This document shows, piece by piece, positions 27,898 through 37,344 of a stretch of 64,000 bases of DNA (positions are counted from its first letter, which is position 1; each line of letters begins with the position of its first letter). A program made the translations under genes and the position numbers. The notes under the pieces were generated by a model, which was not told the origin of the DNA, made no database searches, and saw nothing but the letters and a program-made list of their open reading frames with translations. Origin of the DNA: Acidobacteriota bacterium (lineage in GTDB: Bacteria > Acidobacteriota > Thermoanaerobaculia > Multivoradales > SZUA-115). The stretch lies in the NCBI GenBank assembly GCA_024277255.1, contig JAJRVQ010000124.1, positions 1-64,000 on the forward strand, written 5' to 3'.

Positions 27898-28590
27898 GTG
27901 ATAGAGCTGTTTACAGAAGCCTATCGTCTGCGCCTGATGCGGGGGCTTGAAGAGCTTGTGGCCCGTAGCGGTGACTACGGTCGGATTGCGGGTGTGGACG
28001 AGGTAGGCCGCGGAGCCCTCGCCGGTCCGGTGGTAGCGGCGGCGGTGATTCCAAGCCCACGCAGCGTCGTTGTGGGGGTGGACGACAGCAAGCGCCTTTC
28101 CGCTACCGCCCGCGAACGGCTGGCGGTGGCAATTCGCCGTAGCGCTCTGGCCAGCGCCGTGGTCGCCGTGCCGCCGGCCCAGATCGACCGCATCAACATC
28201 CTTCAGGCGACCAAACAGGCCATGTGTGCGGCGCTCGGCCAGCTCGATCCGGCGCCCGATCTGGCGATCATCGATGCCGTCGGTCTGCCTTCGGCGCCGT
28301 GCCCCTGTCTGCCGGTGATTCGCGGCGACTCGGTCAGTTATGCTGTGGCTTGTGCTTCGATTCTCGCCAAGGTTGAGCGCGACAGGATGATGGTGGAACT
28401 TCACGACGAATACCCGCATTTCGAGTTTGACTCGAACAAAGGCTATGGCGCCGCGGTTCATCTCGCGGCGCTGGCGGAGTATGGCCCGAGTCCCTACCAT
28501 CGGTTGACCTTCCGCTCCGTTCTGCCACGGCGAGGCGAGGGTGGCGATGGCGGCGGCCACCGCGCGGGCCTCGCACGGAGGGCTGGCTGA
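27898..28590 (+). CDS. rnhB: Ribonuclease HII
   Basis: Cleaves RNA in RNA-DNA hybrids and removes misincorporated ribonucleotides. 230 residues. IAGVDEVGRGALAGPVVAAA carries the first catalytic Asp-Glu (34-35), with DDSKRLS, AIIDAV, ASILAKVERDRMM and SNKGYG as the remaining conserved blocks. GTG start at 27898 with AGGAGG at 27881-27886. The last 25 residues are glycine- and arginine-rich and variable. The stop overlaps the ATG of the next gene by one base. Confidence 0.95.
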   Translation: MIELFTEAYRLRLMRGLEELVARSGDYGRIAGVDEVGRGALAGPVVAAAVIPSPRSVVVGVDDSKRLSATARERLAVAIRRSALASAVVAVPPAQIDRINILQATKQAMCAALGQLDPAPDLAIIDAVGLPSAPCPCLPVIRGDSVSYAVACASILAKVERDRMMVELHDEYPHFEFDSNKGYGAAVHLAALAEYGPSPYHRLTFRSVLPRRGEGGDGGGHRAGLARRAG

Positions 28591-31094
28591 TGGCTCCGGG
28601 GCGCGAAAAGGTGATCCAGCTGGCGGAGCGCTACGTTTCGCGCGGCAAGATCCAGGCGGCGATTCGGGAGTATCGCAAGGTACTTAAGAAAAACCCCCGG
28701 GATGCCAACACGCTCAACCGAGTCGGCGACCTCTACGCCCGCATCGAGCGCATCGACGACGCGGTGGGCCTCTTCATGCGTATCGCCGAGCAGTATGCCG
28801 ACGAGGGCTTCCTGCTCAAAGCGATCGCCATCTACAAGAAGATCATCAAGCTCGCCCCGACGCGCCTGCCGGTCTACGAGCAACTGGCCGAGCTCTACCA
28901 CCGGCAAGGGTTGGTCAACGAGGCGCGCTCTCAGTATCAGGTGCTGGCCGACTACTACGACAAGCACAATGACGAGGAAGCCGCGCTCGCCATCTTCCAG
29001 CACATGGTGGACCTCGAACCGGAGAACCCTTCTCATCGGGCGAAGCTGGCCGATCTGTCGCAGCGGCTGGGCCGGGTCGATGACGCCATCGGCCAGTACA
29101 AGGCGGTGGCCGAGCAGATGCTCAGCGAGGGCCACTTCGAGAAGGCGAGTCGCGTCTATGAGCGGGCGCTCGACATCGAGAGCGAGAACATCGGATTCAT
29201 CACCGATGCGGTGCTCAAGCTCAAAGAGGCGGGTCAAACCGAGGCGGCGCAGCGGCTGCTGACCATGGCGGTCGAGCGCAACCCGCGCGCTGAGCAGGTC
29301 GCCCGTCTGCTGGGTCAAGGTGAGCCGGAGGCGGAGATCTTCCTCGAAGTCGAAGAGGGCTTCATTCCGCCGGCCGGAACGGTCGATCCTTCCCAGCAGT
29401 CGACGGTGGAGATGGATCCGCAAGAGTTCGCCTCGGCGGCGTCTGAGGCGGCTCCGCTGGATTTGATCGCGCCGGCCGCCGCGACGGTGCCACTGGATTC
29501 AACAGTGCAGCCACCTTCCGCCGCAACGCCCGATCCGACGGTGGCGCCAGCCTCCGCGGTCGAGTTGCCGGAGGTCGATCTCGACTTCGATCTGGACGAC
29601 GAGGTCTTTTCGTTCGATCTGGAAGACGACTCCCAGCCGGCGAGCCAGGTCCTGCCGCCACCGGACATGGTCGCGCCTGCCGAGGCCGAGCCTACGGCCG
29701 CGGTGGACGAAGACGCTGAGGAGTTTGAACTCGATCTCGGCGAGGTGCTGCCGGCCGATTCCGCCCCGGTGTCTGAAGTCGATGTCGCCGAGTTGGCCGA
29801 AGCGGCGGCCGAGGTCAGCGCCAAGGCTGAACCAAGGATCGACGATCTGGTTGCCGAATCGGAAGTGCTCGCCAAGTATGGGCTGTTCAAGAAGGCTCAG
29901 GAGCGGCTGAAGCAGGTTCTTGCCCAAGATCCGAACCACCTGGGCGGTCTCTCGGTCTTGCTTGCGGTGGAACTCGAGATCGGTCGCAAGGAGACGATCC
30001 TCGAGGTGGCCAATCAGTTGGCCGAGATCGCTGCGCAAAGTGGCGAGACCACCTTCTGGGAAGGGTCTCTACAGCAGCTAGAGCGCGCGGGCTATGTGTT
30101 TGAAGATGGACAGGTTCTACCGTCACTCGATGGCGCCGTTCGCCGGCCGCCGCGCAAGGAGAGCAAAGCCGCTCCCAAAGTCCCCAAGGCCAAGCAGCGT
30201 ACGCCGGCGCAGGAACTCGATCAGATCGTCGCCGATCTCGCGGTCACCCCGCGCATCCCACCTGTGCGGCAAGCGCAACCGGCTCAACAGGAACCGTCTC
30301 CACAACAACCGCCCAGCGAAGTTCAGCCGCCGGTCGCCGCCGAACCGCCGCCGGTCGCCGAGGCTGCTCCGGTTGAACCGGTAGCGGCTGAACCCCCGCC
30401 CGTCGCCCCGCCGCCGGCTGCTGAGGAAGAGAAGGTCGTAGAGCCGCCAGCCGCCGCTCCGCCGGCCTCTCCGGCAGTCACCGGTGCTCAACTCGACGAG
30501 AGCATGAGCTGGCTCGATGCGACGGCACCGCAGGCTGGTGCCGCGGGGGAAGAGGAGATCTTCACCGAAGAGCAGGAGTTCTTCGACCTCGCCGCCGAGT
30601 TGGAGCAGGAGCTGAGCGCCGAAGGCAGTCTCGGCAGCGACAACCTGCTGGCTCAGCCGCAGGAGCAGACCTTGGAGGAGATCGTCGAGGGCTTCAAGCG
30701 CGGCGTGGCGGAGAACCTCTCGGCGGAAGACTACGAGACCCACTTCAACCTCGGTATCGCCTATTGCGAGATGGGTTTGCTGGATGAGGCGATCGGCGAA
30801 TTCCAGCTGGCCGCCAAAGGCGACGGTCGCTTGGTGGAGTGCGCGTCGATGCTCGGCCTCTGTTTCCTCGACAAGGGGCTGCCGGAGCTGGCGATCAAGT
30901 GGTACAGCCGCGGCCTCGAAGCTCCCGCCGTGACGGAAGAGGCAACCCTCGGTCTGATGTATGACCTGGGCAACGCCTACCTGAGCTTCGGCGCCCGCGA
31001 AGCCGCCTACGAGACCTTCGTCGAAATCTACGGCATCAACACCCACTACCGCGATGTCGTCGCCAAGCTCGAAGAGCTAGCTCCTGGCAAGTAA
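28590..31094 (+). CDS. Long TPR-repeat protein with acidic/proline-rich linker
   Basis: 834-residue cytosolic protein (no signal peptide or membrane helix seen). Residues 1-250 contain about six TPR-like repeats (AAIREYRKVLKKNPRDANTL, RLPVYEQLAELYHRQGLVNE). Residues 260-400 and 520-640 are low-complexity, rich in Ala, Pro, Val and acidic residues. Between them and at the C terminus (about 680-834) are further TPR-like helices (THFNLGIAYCEMGLLDEAIG). The organisation recalls acidobacterial and deltaproteobacterial scaffold proteins, but no function can be assigned. Its ATG overlaps the rnhB stop, so it is coupled to that gene. Confidence 0.8.
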   Translation: MAPGREKVIQLAERYVSRGKIQAAIREYRKVLKKNPRDANTLNRVGDLYARIERIDDAVGLFMRIAEQYADEGFLLKAIAIYKKIIKLAPTRLPVYEQLAELYHRQGLVNEARSQYQVLADYYDKHNDEEAALAIFQHMVDLEPENPSHRAKLADLSQRLGRVDDAIGQYKAVAEQMLSEGHFEKASRVYERALDIESENIGFITDAVLKLKEAGQTEAAQRLLTMAVERNPRAEQVARLLGQGEPEAEIFLEVEEGFIPPAGTVDPSQQSTVEMDPQEFASAASEAAPLDLIAPAAATVPLDSTVQPPSAATPDPTVAPASAVELPEVDLDFDLDDEVFSFDLEDDSQPASQVLPPPDMVAPAEAEPTAAVDEDAEEFELDLGEVLPADSAPVSEVDVAELAEAAAEVSAKAEPRIDDLVAESEVLAKYGLFKKAQERLKQVLAQDPNHLGGLSVLLAVELEIGRKETILEVANQLAEIAAQSGETTFWEGSLQQLERAGYVFEDGQVLPSLDGAVRRPPRKESKAAPKVPKAKQRTPAQELDQIVADLAVTPRIPPVRQAQPAQQEPSPQQPPSEVQPPVAAEPPPVAEAAPVEPVAAEPPPVAPPPAAEEEKVVEPPAAAPPASPAVTGAQLDESMSWLDATAPQAGAAGEEEIFTEEQEFFDLAAELEQELSAEGSLGSDNLLAQPQEQTLEEIVEGFKRGVAENLSAEDYETHFNLGIAYCEMGLLDEAIGEFQLAAKGDGRLVECASMLGLCFLDKGLPELAIKWYSRGLEAPAVTEEATLGLMYDLGNAYLSFGAREAAYETFVEIYGINTHYRDVVAKLEELAPGK

Positions 31095-31145
31095 CGCTCT
31101 GCGCGGTGAAGCAGAAGGTTTGCTCCATCGCCTCGAATCGGGCGG

Positions 31146-31151
31146 TAAGAT
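31146..31151 (+). promoter_or_regulatory. -10-like box for leaderless transcript of the 31158 gene
   Basis: TAAGAT is followed by 6 bases (CCCTGG) and then ATG. There is no Shine-Dalgarno. TTGCTC at 31120-31125 could be a -35, but the 20-base spacer is long. Confidence 0.45.
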
Positions 31152-31157
31152 CCCTGG

Positions 31158-32237
31158 ATGAAAAGTGATCGCACGGTTTTCTGGGTGGTCAGCCTCTTGG
31201 TGGTCGTGGTCTTCCTGGGGATTCTCTTTTTCCCCAAAGCCAAGGAGCGATTGGCCCCTGAGCTGATGCAGGCGTGGGTGGCGGTGGAGCCGGCCGGCAG
31301 CGGGTTGGCGACGGTGGGTCCGGTGAAGATCGAGGCCGGCACCTCCTTTACCCTCCATGCAGTGCTCGAAGCGCGAGGGCGCAAGGGGCCGATCTACTAC
31401 ACCGAGGCTCCGGCGCTCGCCTTTGGCGATCAGCGGGTCGCTGCCGAAGCACTGCGGCGTTGGGACCGGATGCAAGAAGCACGGTTTCTTTGGTTGACGG
31501 TCGAAGGAGCGGTGCCCTATGTCAAGGTCAAGAAGGTGGAGGATTTCGAGCGTTTTCGTTGGACCGAGTTCCTGCGTCTGGATTGGCCGAGCAGCTGGTC
31601 CATTCCGGGTACCGTCGATCCGGTCAACGACCGGCAGTTGGTGCATCGCCACGCCGTGGAACCGCGCTTCGGCACCCAGCGCTACCAGGTGCGCATCGAG
31701 CTGTATGACACCGACCGCCAGTTGATCCCGACGGTTCGCTTCAGCTCTTGGGGAGCGGATCGGCTGCCGGAGGAGGTGGAGCGCTTCCCCACGGTGCATG
31801 CCGCCGAGCCCGGGGGAGCCGGTCCAGCCTCGCTCTTCTTCGGCCTGACTCACCTTGAACTCTCTGCGCAGACCAGCGAGTTGCTGGGTGAGGTGACTCT
31901 ATTGACTCGTCAGAAGCTGGCCTACGAACGGCTGCCGCTGCTGGCCGGGCTGCTGGACTCGGCCGGTACCGCGCTCGGCCAACTGGCCTGGCGGAGGGTC
32001 GATCTGGCCGCTGGTCCACCTTGGGGAAACGGCTCTGATGGGGTGGAGTCGGGCGATTTGCTACAGGTCGGTGAGCGGTGGGTGGTGCTCTACCAAGACG
32101 CTGGCCGAAGTGGCGTGCTGGATGGTCGAGATCTCTGTCTCGACTTTGCCACCGGGGCGACGATCCGTCTCTTGGACGAGGTCTTTACCGGCAGCGGCGA
32201 GGTTGAAGTGGCGCGACTGACGGCCGCCGAAGGGTGA
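31158..32237 (+). CDS. Membrane-anchored protein of unknown function
   Basis: 359 residues, not recognised. An N-terminal hydrophobic anchor (VFWVVSLLVVVVFLGILFF, residues 7-25) is followed by a mostly beta-rich, probably periplasmic part with many Arg, Trp and Tyr residues. No catalytic motif, repeat or metal site stands out. The middle (TVDPVNDRQLVHRHAVEPRF) and the C terminus (VLYQDAGRSGVLDGRDLCLD) could be conserved blocks. It lies between the TPR gene and icd and appears to have its own promoter. Coding is supported by length, codon use and a proper signal anchor. Confidence 0.65.
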   Translation: MKSDRTVFWVVSLLVVVVFLGILFFPKAKERLAPELMQAWVAVEPAGSGLATVGPVKIEAGTSFTLHAVLEARGRKGPIYYTEAPALAFGDQRVAAEALRRWDRMQEARFLWLTVEGAVPYVKVKKVEDFERFRWTEFLRLDWPSSWSIPGTVDPVNDRQLVHRHAVEPRFGTQRYQVRIELYDTDRQLIPTVRFSSWGADRLPEEVERFPTVHAAEPGGAGPASLFFGLTHLELSAQTSELLGEVTLLTRQKLAYERLPLLAGLLDSAGTALGQLAWRRVDLAAGPPWGNGSDGVESGDLLQVGERWVVLYQDAGRSGVLDGRDLCLDFATGATIRLLDEVFTGSGEVEVARLTAAEG

Positions 32238-32262
32238 GGCTGCGTGATACCCTGCGCTGCCT

Positions 32263-33297
32263 ATGAGCCACCCGAAGAAGCGAGTCATCACCTTGATCCC
32301 CGGCGACGGGATCGGGCCTGAAGTTACCCAAGCCACCCTCAGAGTGCTGGAAGCCGCCGGCGCCGATTTCAATTGGGATCGCCAGATGGCTGGAGTCGAA
32401 GCGATCGAGAAGCACGGCGTGGCGTTGCCCGACGAGCTGGTCGATTCGATTCACCGCACCCAAGTGGCGCTCAAAGGACCGGTGACGACCCCGGTCGGCA
32501 AGGGCTTCCAATCGGCCAATGTCCAGCTACGTCAGGCGCTGACCCTCTACGCCAACGTTCGGCCGGCGCGTACCCTGCCGGGAGTCGAGTCGCGCTACGA
32601 CAATGTCGATTTGCTGATCTTCCGCGAGAACACCGAGGGCCTCTACAAAGGTATCGAGCACACGGTGGTCCCGGGCGTGGTCGAGAGTCTCAAGATCATT
32701 ACCGCGGAGGCATCGGAACGGATCGCCCGCTTCGCCTTCGAATGGGCGGGCCGTGAAGGCCGCAAGCGGCTGACAGCGGTTCACAAGGCCAACATCATGA
32801 AGCTCTCGGACGGTCTGTTTCTGGAGAGCTTTCGCAAGGTGAGCGCGGACTATCCGGACCTCGAAGCGGACGATCGCATCATCGATGCCTTGTGCATGCA
32901 GCTGGTCAAGGCGCCGGAGCGCTTCGATATCCTGGTGCTGCCCAACCTCTATGGCGACATCGTCTCCGATCTGGCCGCCGGCCTGGTCGGTGGACTCGGT
33001 GTCACGCCGGGCGCCAACATCGGTATCGACAGCGCCGTCTTCGAGGCGGTGCACGGCAGCGCCCCGGACATCGCCGGTCAGAACCTGGCCAACCCGCTGG
33101 CGCTGATCCGCTCGGCGGTGATGATGCTGCGTCACCTGGATCGGCCCGAGCTGGTCGGGCGGATTCGCGGTGGCCTGTGGGACGCGATCGTCAACAAGAA
33201 AGTCGTCACCCGCGATCTCGGCGGTACCGCTTCGACCAGCGAGTTCACTGACGAAGTGGTCCGTTCGATCGAATCCGGTGCCGTGCGGCCGCGGTAG
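32263..33297 (+). CDS. icd: NAD-dependent isocitrate/isopropylmalate-type dehydrogenase
   Basis: Oxidative decarboxylase of the ICDH/IPMDH family. Blocks seen: TLIPGDGIGPEVTQATL, NVRPARTLPGVESRYDNVDL, RENTEGLYKGIEH, the metal-site helix ADDRIIDALCMQLVKAPERF and LPNLYGDIVSDLAAGLVGGLG, plus EAVHGSAPDIAGQNLANP. At 344 residues it is the short form, close to mitochondrial-type NAD isocitrate dehydrogenase. The substrate-loop sequence favours isocitrate over isopropylmalate, but homoisocitrate cannot be excluded. It has no Shine-Dalgarno; TACCCT lies 9 bases before the ATG. Confidence 0.85.
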   Translation: MSHPKKRVITLIPGDGIGPEVTQATLRVLEAAGADFNWDRQMAGVEAIEKHGVALPDELVDSIHRTQVALKGPVTTPVGKGFQSANVQLRQALTLYANVRPARTLPGVESRYDNVDLLIFRENTEGLYKGIEHTVVPGVVESLKIITAEASERIARFAFEWAGREGRKRLTAVHKANIMKLSDGLFLESFRKVSADYPDLEADDRIIDALCMQLVKAPERFDILVLPNLYGDIVSDLAAGLVGGLGVTPGANIGIDSAVFEAVHGSAPDIAGQNLANPLALIRSAVMMLRHLDRPELVGRIRGGLWDAIVNKKVVTRDLGGTASTSEFTDEVVRSIESGAVRPR

Positions 33298-33335
33298 AGA
33301 GGCCGCTGCGGCTCAGGGCATTGCGGCCCAGGGCA

Positions 33336-33341
33336 TAGAAT
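33336..33341 (+). promoter_or_regulatory. -10-like box for leaderless rarA transcript
   Basis: TAGAAT is followed by 7 bases and the rarA ATG at 33349. There is no Shine-Dalgarno, and no clear -35 box at the normal distance. Confidence 0.45.
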
Positions 33342-33348
33342 CGCCAGC

Positions 33349-34737
33349 ATGGAGCGTTCCCTTTTCGACGATCAGGAAAGCCGGGTCTCCGACCGGCCGC
33401 AACCGGCGGAGCGGTCGGCACAGGTGGGAACGCCGCTCGCCGAACGGCTGCGGCCGCGATCTCTAGACGAGGTGCTGGGGCAGTCGTCGGTGGTGGGACA
33501 AGAGGGCTTCCTGCGCTTGGCGGTAGCCCAAGACCGGGTTCCTTCGCTGATCTTCTGGGGGCCTCCGGGCTGTGGCAAGACGACGCTGGCGAGGATCATC
33601 GCCGCCGAGACGGCGCTGCGCTTCGTACCTTTTTCCGCCGTCACCTCGGGGATCAAGGAGGTCAAGCAGGTGATGGCGGATGCGCAGCGGTTGCGCCGGG
33701 CTCAGCATCAGCGCACCCTGCTCTTCGTCGATGAGATCCATCGCTTCAACCGGGCGCAGCAGGATGCCTTCCTGCCCTATGTGGAGCAAGGGGACATAGT
33801 GTTGGTGGGTGCAACCACGGAGAATCCCTCGTTTGAACTCAACGCCGCCTTGCTGTCGCGGGCCAGGGTGGTGGTTCTCGATGCGCTGACCACGGCCGAT
33901 CTCGAACGGCTGGCTCAGCGCGCGCTCGCCGACGAGGAGCGCGGGCTGGGCAAGCTGGGCCTTGAAGCGGCGCCGGAAGCCTTGGCGAGCTTGGCTCAGT
34001 TGGCCTCGGGAGATGCTCGCAAGTTGTTGACCTTGCTGGAGATCGCCGCCGGCGATGTGGCCGCGGACGGTGGTCGCTCGCTCGATGCCGAGGCGGTGGC
34101 GCGGGTCTCTCAGCGCAAGGTTCTGCTCTACGACAAGTCGGGCGAGGAGCATTTCAATCTCATCTCGGCCTTACACAAGTCGATTCGCGAAAGTGATCCG
34201 GACGCGGCCCTCTACTGGCTGGCGCGGATGCTCGCTTCCGGCGAAGATCCGCTCTACCTGGCGCGGCGGCTGACCCGCATGGCCAGTGAAGACATCGGCC
34301 TGGCCGATCCCCAGGCGCTGCCTCAGGCGCTGGCCGCGTGGGACGCCTACCGCCGTCTCGGCTCTCCCGAAGGGGAGCTGGCCTTGGCGCAGTTGACCCT
34401 CTACCTGGCGCTGGCGCCGAAGAGCAACGCGGCCTACGTGGCCTACAAGCAGGCCCGTCGCACGGTGGAGGAGCGGCCGGCGGATCCGGTGCCCAAGGCG
34501 ATTCGCAACGCGCCGACCGCGTTGATGAAAAAGGAGGGCTACGGCGAGGGTTACCTCTACGCGCCCGACACCGAAAGTGGGGTCGCCGGGCTGGACTGCT
34601 TGCCGGAGGCGCTGGCCGGAACCCGTTTCTACTCGCCGACGCAACGCGGATTCGAGGCGGAATTGAAGCGCCGGCTGGAGCGCTTCGGCCAGCTGCGCGC
34701 CGCTGCACGCGAGGGTCGACTCAGCGAGACTCGGTAG
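33349..34737 (+). CDS. rarA: Replication-associated recombination protein A (RarA/MgsA), AAA ATPase
   Basis: AAA+ ATPase of the clamp-loader clade that acts at stalled replication forks. 462 residues. PLAERLRPRSLDEVLGQSS opens the family domain, then Walker A GPPGCGKTT (71-79), Walker B LLFVDEIHRFNRAQQDAFLP, sensor GATTENPSFELN and the C-terminal tetramerisation block LIRKY-like KSNAAYVAYKQARR. Near the end GYLYAPDTESGVAG and YSPTQRGFEAEL are typical. It converges on the dsbD-like gene and overlaps its 3' end by 17 bases. Confidence 0.93.
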   Translation: MERSLFDDQESRVSDRPQPAERSAQVGTPLAERLRPRSLDEVLGQSSVVGQEGFLRLAVAQDRVPSLIFWGPPGCGKTTLARIIAAETALRFVPFSAVTSGIKEVKQVMADAQRLRRAQHQRTLLFVDEIHRFNRAQQDAFLPYVEQGDIVLVGATTENPSFELNAALLSRARVVVLDALTTADLERLAQRALADEERGLGKLGLEAAPEALASLAQLASGDARKLLTLLEIAAGDVAADGGRSLDAEAVARVSQRKVLLYDKSGEEHFNLISALHKSIRESDPDAALYWLARMLASGEDPLYLARRLTRMASEDIGLADPQALPQALAAWDAYRRLGSPEGELALAQLTLYLALAPKSNAAYVAYKQARRTVEERPADPVPKAIRNAPTALMKKEGYGEGYLYAPDTESGVAGLDCLPEALAGTRFYSPTQRGFEAELKRRLERFGQLRAAAREGRLSETR

Positions 34738-36556
34738 CGCTGTCCGCCAGCACTTCCAGAAGGCTGCTCTTGGTCAGCACCTCGCTGAACACATAGGGCT
34801 CCCTGCCGGGACGGTAGAGCACGTAAAAGGGGATCCCGTAGCGCCCGAAACTGGCCAGAAAATCGGCGATCTCGCTGCTGCGGTTGGTCCAGTCGGCGCG
34901 CATCATGACCACGCCCCGTCTCTCGAAGGCATCCTCCACGATCTCAGTGTTGAGAATCAGCCGTTCGTTGACCTTGCAGGTGAAACACCAGTCGGCGGTG
35001 ACATCGACGAAGACCAGTTTGCCCTCCTCGACGAGTGCCTCCGCCCGGCTGCTGTCGAACTCGATCCAGTCGATCAAGCCGGCGCTCTCGACCTCGCTCG
35101 ACTGCGGTTTGGCCGCTCCCGCCGGGAGCCAAAGTGTGGCGCCGGCGGCGAGGAGGATGGCGATCAGGGCCAGCCGTTTGCCGCCGGCAGTGGCGCTGCG
35201 ATGGCGTAGCCAGACGAACAGGGCGAGCAGCAAGAGCGCGCCCTCGACGAAGGCGAGCCGCTCGGCGGAGAGCTGAGCCGCCAGCACATAAAGAAGCCAC
35301 ACCGCGGCGCCGGCGAGGAGAAACCCCATGATTCCCTTGAAGATGTCCATCCAGGCGCCCGGTTTGGGCAGCAGCCCGGCTGCCGCGGGGAAGGCGGCCA
35401 GAGTGAGGTAGGGCAGGGCCATGCCGATACCGACGGCGGTGAAGACGGCGAGGATCGTCGCCGCGGACTGGCTGAGCGCGAAGCCAACGGCGACGCCGAG
35501 AAAGGGCGCCGAGCAAGGCGTTGCCATCAAGGTGGCGAAAAGGCCGGAAGCGAAGTGGCCGGCAACACCCTCGCGCGACCCGGAACTGCCGAAGCGGGCC
35601 ATCGCTTGCGGCAACGGGATCTCGAACAAGCCCCAGAGGTTGAGGCAGAAGAGGAGGATCACCACCGTCAGAGCGGTGACAAAGAGGGGATTCTGGAATT
35701 GGACCCCCCAACCGGCGGCGTTGCCGGCAGCCTTGGCGACGATGGCTGCCAGCCCCAAGGCCCAGAAGGAGATGAGGATGCCGGCGGCGGTGGCCAGCGC
35801 GCCGACGGTGACGCTGCGGCGCCCTTCTCCGGCGCTGCGCACCAGACCGAATACCTTGAGCGAAAGGACCGGCAAGACGCAGGGCATGGCATTGAGAATG
35901 AGCCCGCCGATCAATCCCAGGAGAAGAAAGCTCCACAGGCCTCGCGTTGGACGGCCGTGCACCGGCTCAGCGCTCTCGTCACTCGCCCCGGGTTCGAAGG
36001 CCAAGAGGTTCACCGCCTGGCCGCCGGGGCCGATGGTCAGCGTGATCTCCTGGTCGACATCGACCGGTGCCAGGCAGACTTCGTCGTTGCAGGCTTGGTA
36101 GCCGAGTCGGGCCTGAACCCGGATTGGCCCCCGAGGCGTGTCGGAAGGAATCGGCAACTCGGCGATGATGAGAAACTCGCCCTGGTAGACGGAGAGTGGT
36201 TGATCCCAGAAGGAGAAGGTCAGCAGCTTGCCGGTCGGGTACGAGATCACCGGCGCTGGCCAGCCGGCGGGCGGTTCCACCTGCAAAACGGTGGGGATGA
36301 AATTCTCATCGCTGGGCTGGTTGCTGTTGACGTGCCACTCCGGCTCGACGGTCACTACGGCGGCGATGCGGGCGGTCGAGCCGGGCTCGTAGGCGGTGCG
36401 ATCCGCGGCCACTTCGAGCTTGGCTTTCTCCAGGGTGCCGAAGGGCTGGGCGGTCAGCGGCGCTGCCGCCGTGAACGGCAGAACCCACGCCGCCAACAGG
36501 GCGGCATTGAAGGCTCGCCGGAGCGGACCGGAAAGAGGGAGGTCAGGAAGATTCAT
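34721..36556 (-). CDS. Thiol:disulfide interchange protein DsbD-like
   Basis: Inner-membrane reductant transporter carrying electrons from cytosolic thioredoxin to the periplasm. About 611 residues with all three parts. After a signal sequence comes an N-terminal periplasmic domain with a cysteine pair in QACNDEVCLAP. The central eight-helix domain has Cys residues in NAMPCVLPVLSLKVFGL and MATPCSAPFLGV. The C-terminal thioredoxin domain has the WCFTC active site. Every cysteine of the known relay is present. ATG 36556 has GGGGAGG upstream, and the gene overlaps the 3' end of the thioredoxin-fold gene by 14 bases, so the two form one transcript. Confidence 0.9.
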   Translation of the reverse strand: MNLPDLPLSGPLRRAFNAALLAAWVLPFTAAAPLTAQPFGTLEKAKLEVAADRTAYEPGSTARIAAVVTVEPEWHVNSNQPSDENFIPTVLQVEPPAGWPAPVISYPTGKLLTFSFWDQPLSVYQGEFLIIAELPIPSDTPRGPIRVQARLGYQACNDEVCLAPVDVDQEITLTIGPGGQAVNLLAFEPGASDESAEPVHGRPTRGLWSFLLLGLIGGLILNAMPCVLPVLSLKVFGLVRSAGEGRRSVTVGALATAAGILISFWALGLAAIVAKAAGNAAGWGVQFQNPLFVTALTVVILLFCLNLWGLFEIPLPQAMARFGSSGSREGVAGHFASGLFATLMATPCSAPFLGVAVGFALSQSAATILAVFTAVGIGMALPYLTLAAFPAAAGLLPKPGAWMDIFKGIMGFLLAGAAVWLLYVLAAQLSAERLAFVEGALLLLALFVWLRHRSATAGGKRLALIAILLAAGATLWLPAGAAKPQSSEVESAGLIDWIEFDSSRAEALVEEGKLVFVDVTADWCFTCKVNERLILNTEIVEDAFERRGVVMMRADWTNRSSEIADFLASFGRYGIPFYVLYRPGREPYVFSEVLTKSSLLEVLADSATESR

Positions 36557-37271
36557 CGCTGGCCTCCCCGGCAGGGTTGAACGTCTCTTGTGCTCGGATC
36601 GCGGCCTGGGCGAGTCCGAGAGCTTTCTGGCGCCGGCGTTCGAGATCGGATCGCTTCTCTTCCGACAGCCCGCCAAGCTCGATCAAACGAGTCAGTAGGT
36701 GGGCCGCCCGCCGGCCGTCTTGGCGGCCGAGCATTTCGGTGGCGAGTGTTTCGAGGACCTCGGAGTCGTCGCTGTCGCGGTGGTACTCGAACATGGCGAG
36801 AAGCTCGCGGTAGCGCGCGATGGTGGCGTTGAGTTCGGCGATAAAACCGTCGAGCGGAGCAAAGCCCTTGAGCCGACCGATCTCGACCATGTTGCCGTCG
36901 AGCAGCAGGGTGGTCGGCAGCGTCTCGACGCCGTAGCGAGCCTTGAGTTGGGCTCCTTCGCCACGGTCCATGGTATCCACTCGCAGGAGGACGAAGCGCT
37001 CCTCGGCGTAGCTTTGAAAGCGTGGCATGGCGAAGACTTTCTGTTCCAGCGCCTTGCACCAGCCACACCAATCGGCGTAAAGGTCGACCAGGATCAGTCG
37101 ACCGCTGGCGTGGGAGGCGATGCGAGCCGAGGTCAGATCGTCGCGCCACTCGCTGGCGTTGGCACTGCTGCTGGCGTCAGCGCTGGCAGTCAAACTCTGC
37201 CGATCATCCTCGGCGGCCAGCGGCAGTGCCAATAGGAGGGCTACGAGGAGCCAATGGGAATACTGTTTCAT
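36543..37271 (-). CDS. Exported thioredoxin-fold protein
   Basis: 242 residues. An N-terminal signal sequence (HWLLVALLLALPLA) precedes a thioredoxin domain with YADWCGWCKALEQ and the cis-proline segment VETLPTTLLLDG. The last 90 residues form extra helices rich in Arg and Glu, unlike plain thioredoxin. The CGWC site and the overlap with the DsbD-like gene suggest it receives electrons from DsbD in the periplasm. Its substrates are unknown. Start ATG 37271; an upstream in-frame start would spoil the signal sequence. Confidence 0.85.
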   Translation of the reverse strand: MKQYSHWLLVALLLALPLAAEDDRQSLTASADASSSANASEWRDDLTSARIASHASGRLILVDLYADWCGWCKALEQKVFAMPRFQSYAEERFVLLRVDTMDRGEGAQLKARYGVETLPTTLLLDGNMVEIGRLKGFAPLDGFIAELNATIARYRELLAMFEYHRDSDDSEVLETLATEMLGRQDGRRAAHLLTRLIELGGLSEEKRSDLERRRQKALGLAQAAIRAQETFNPAGEASDESS

Positions 37272-37344
37272 CGGTGGAATTTGCGACCGGCGGCGGGTGG
37301 GTCTGCTCAAGGAGGCTGCCGGTTGCCGCGCAGTCTACTACGTC

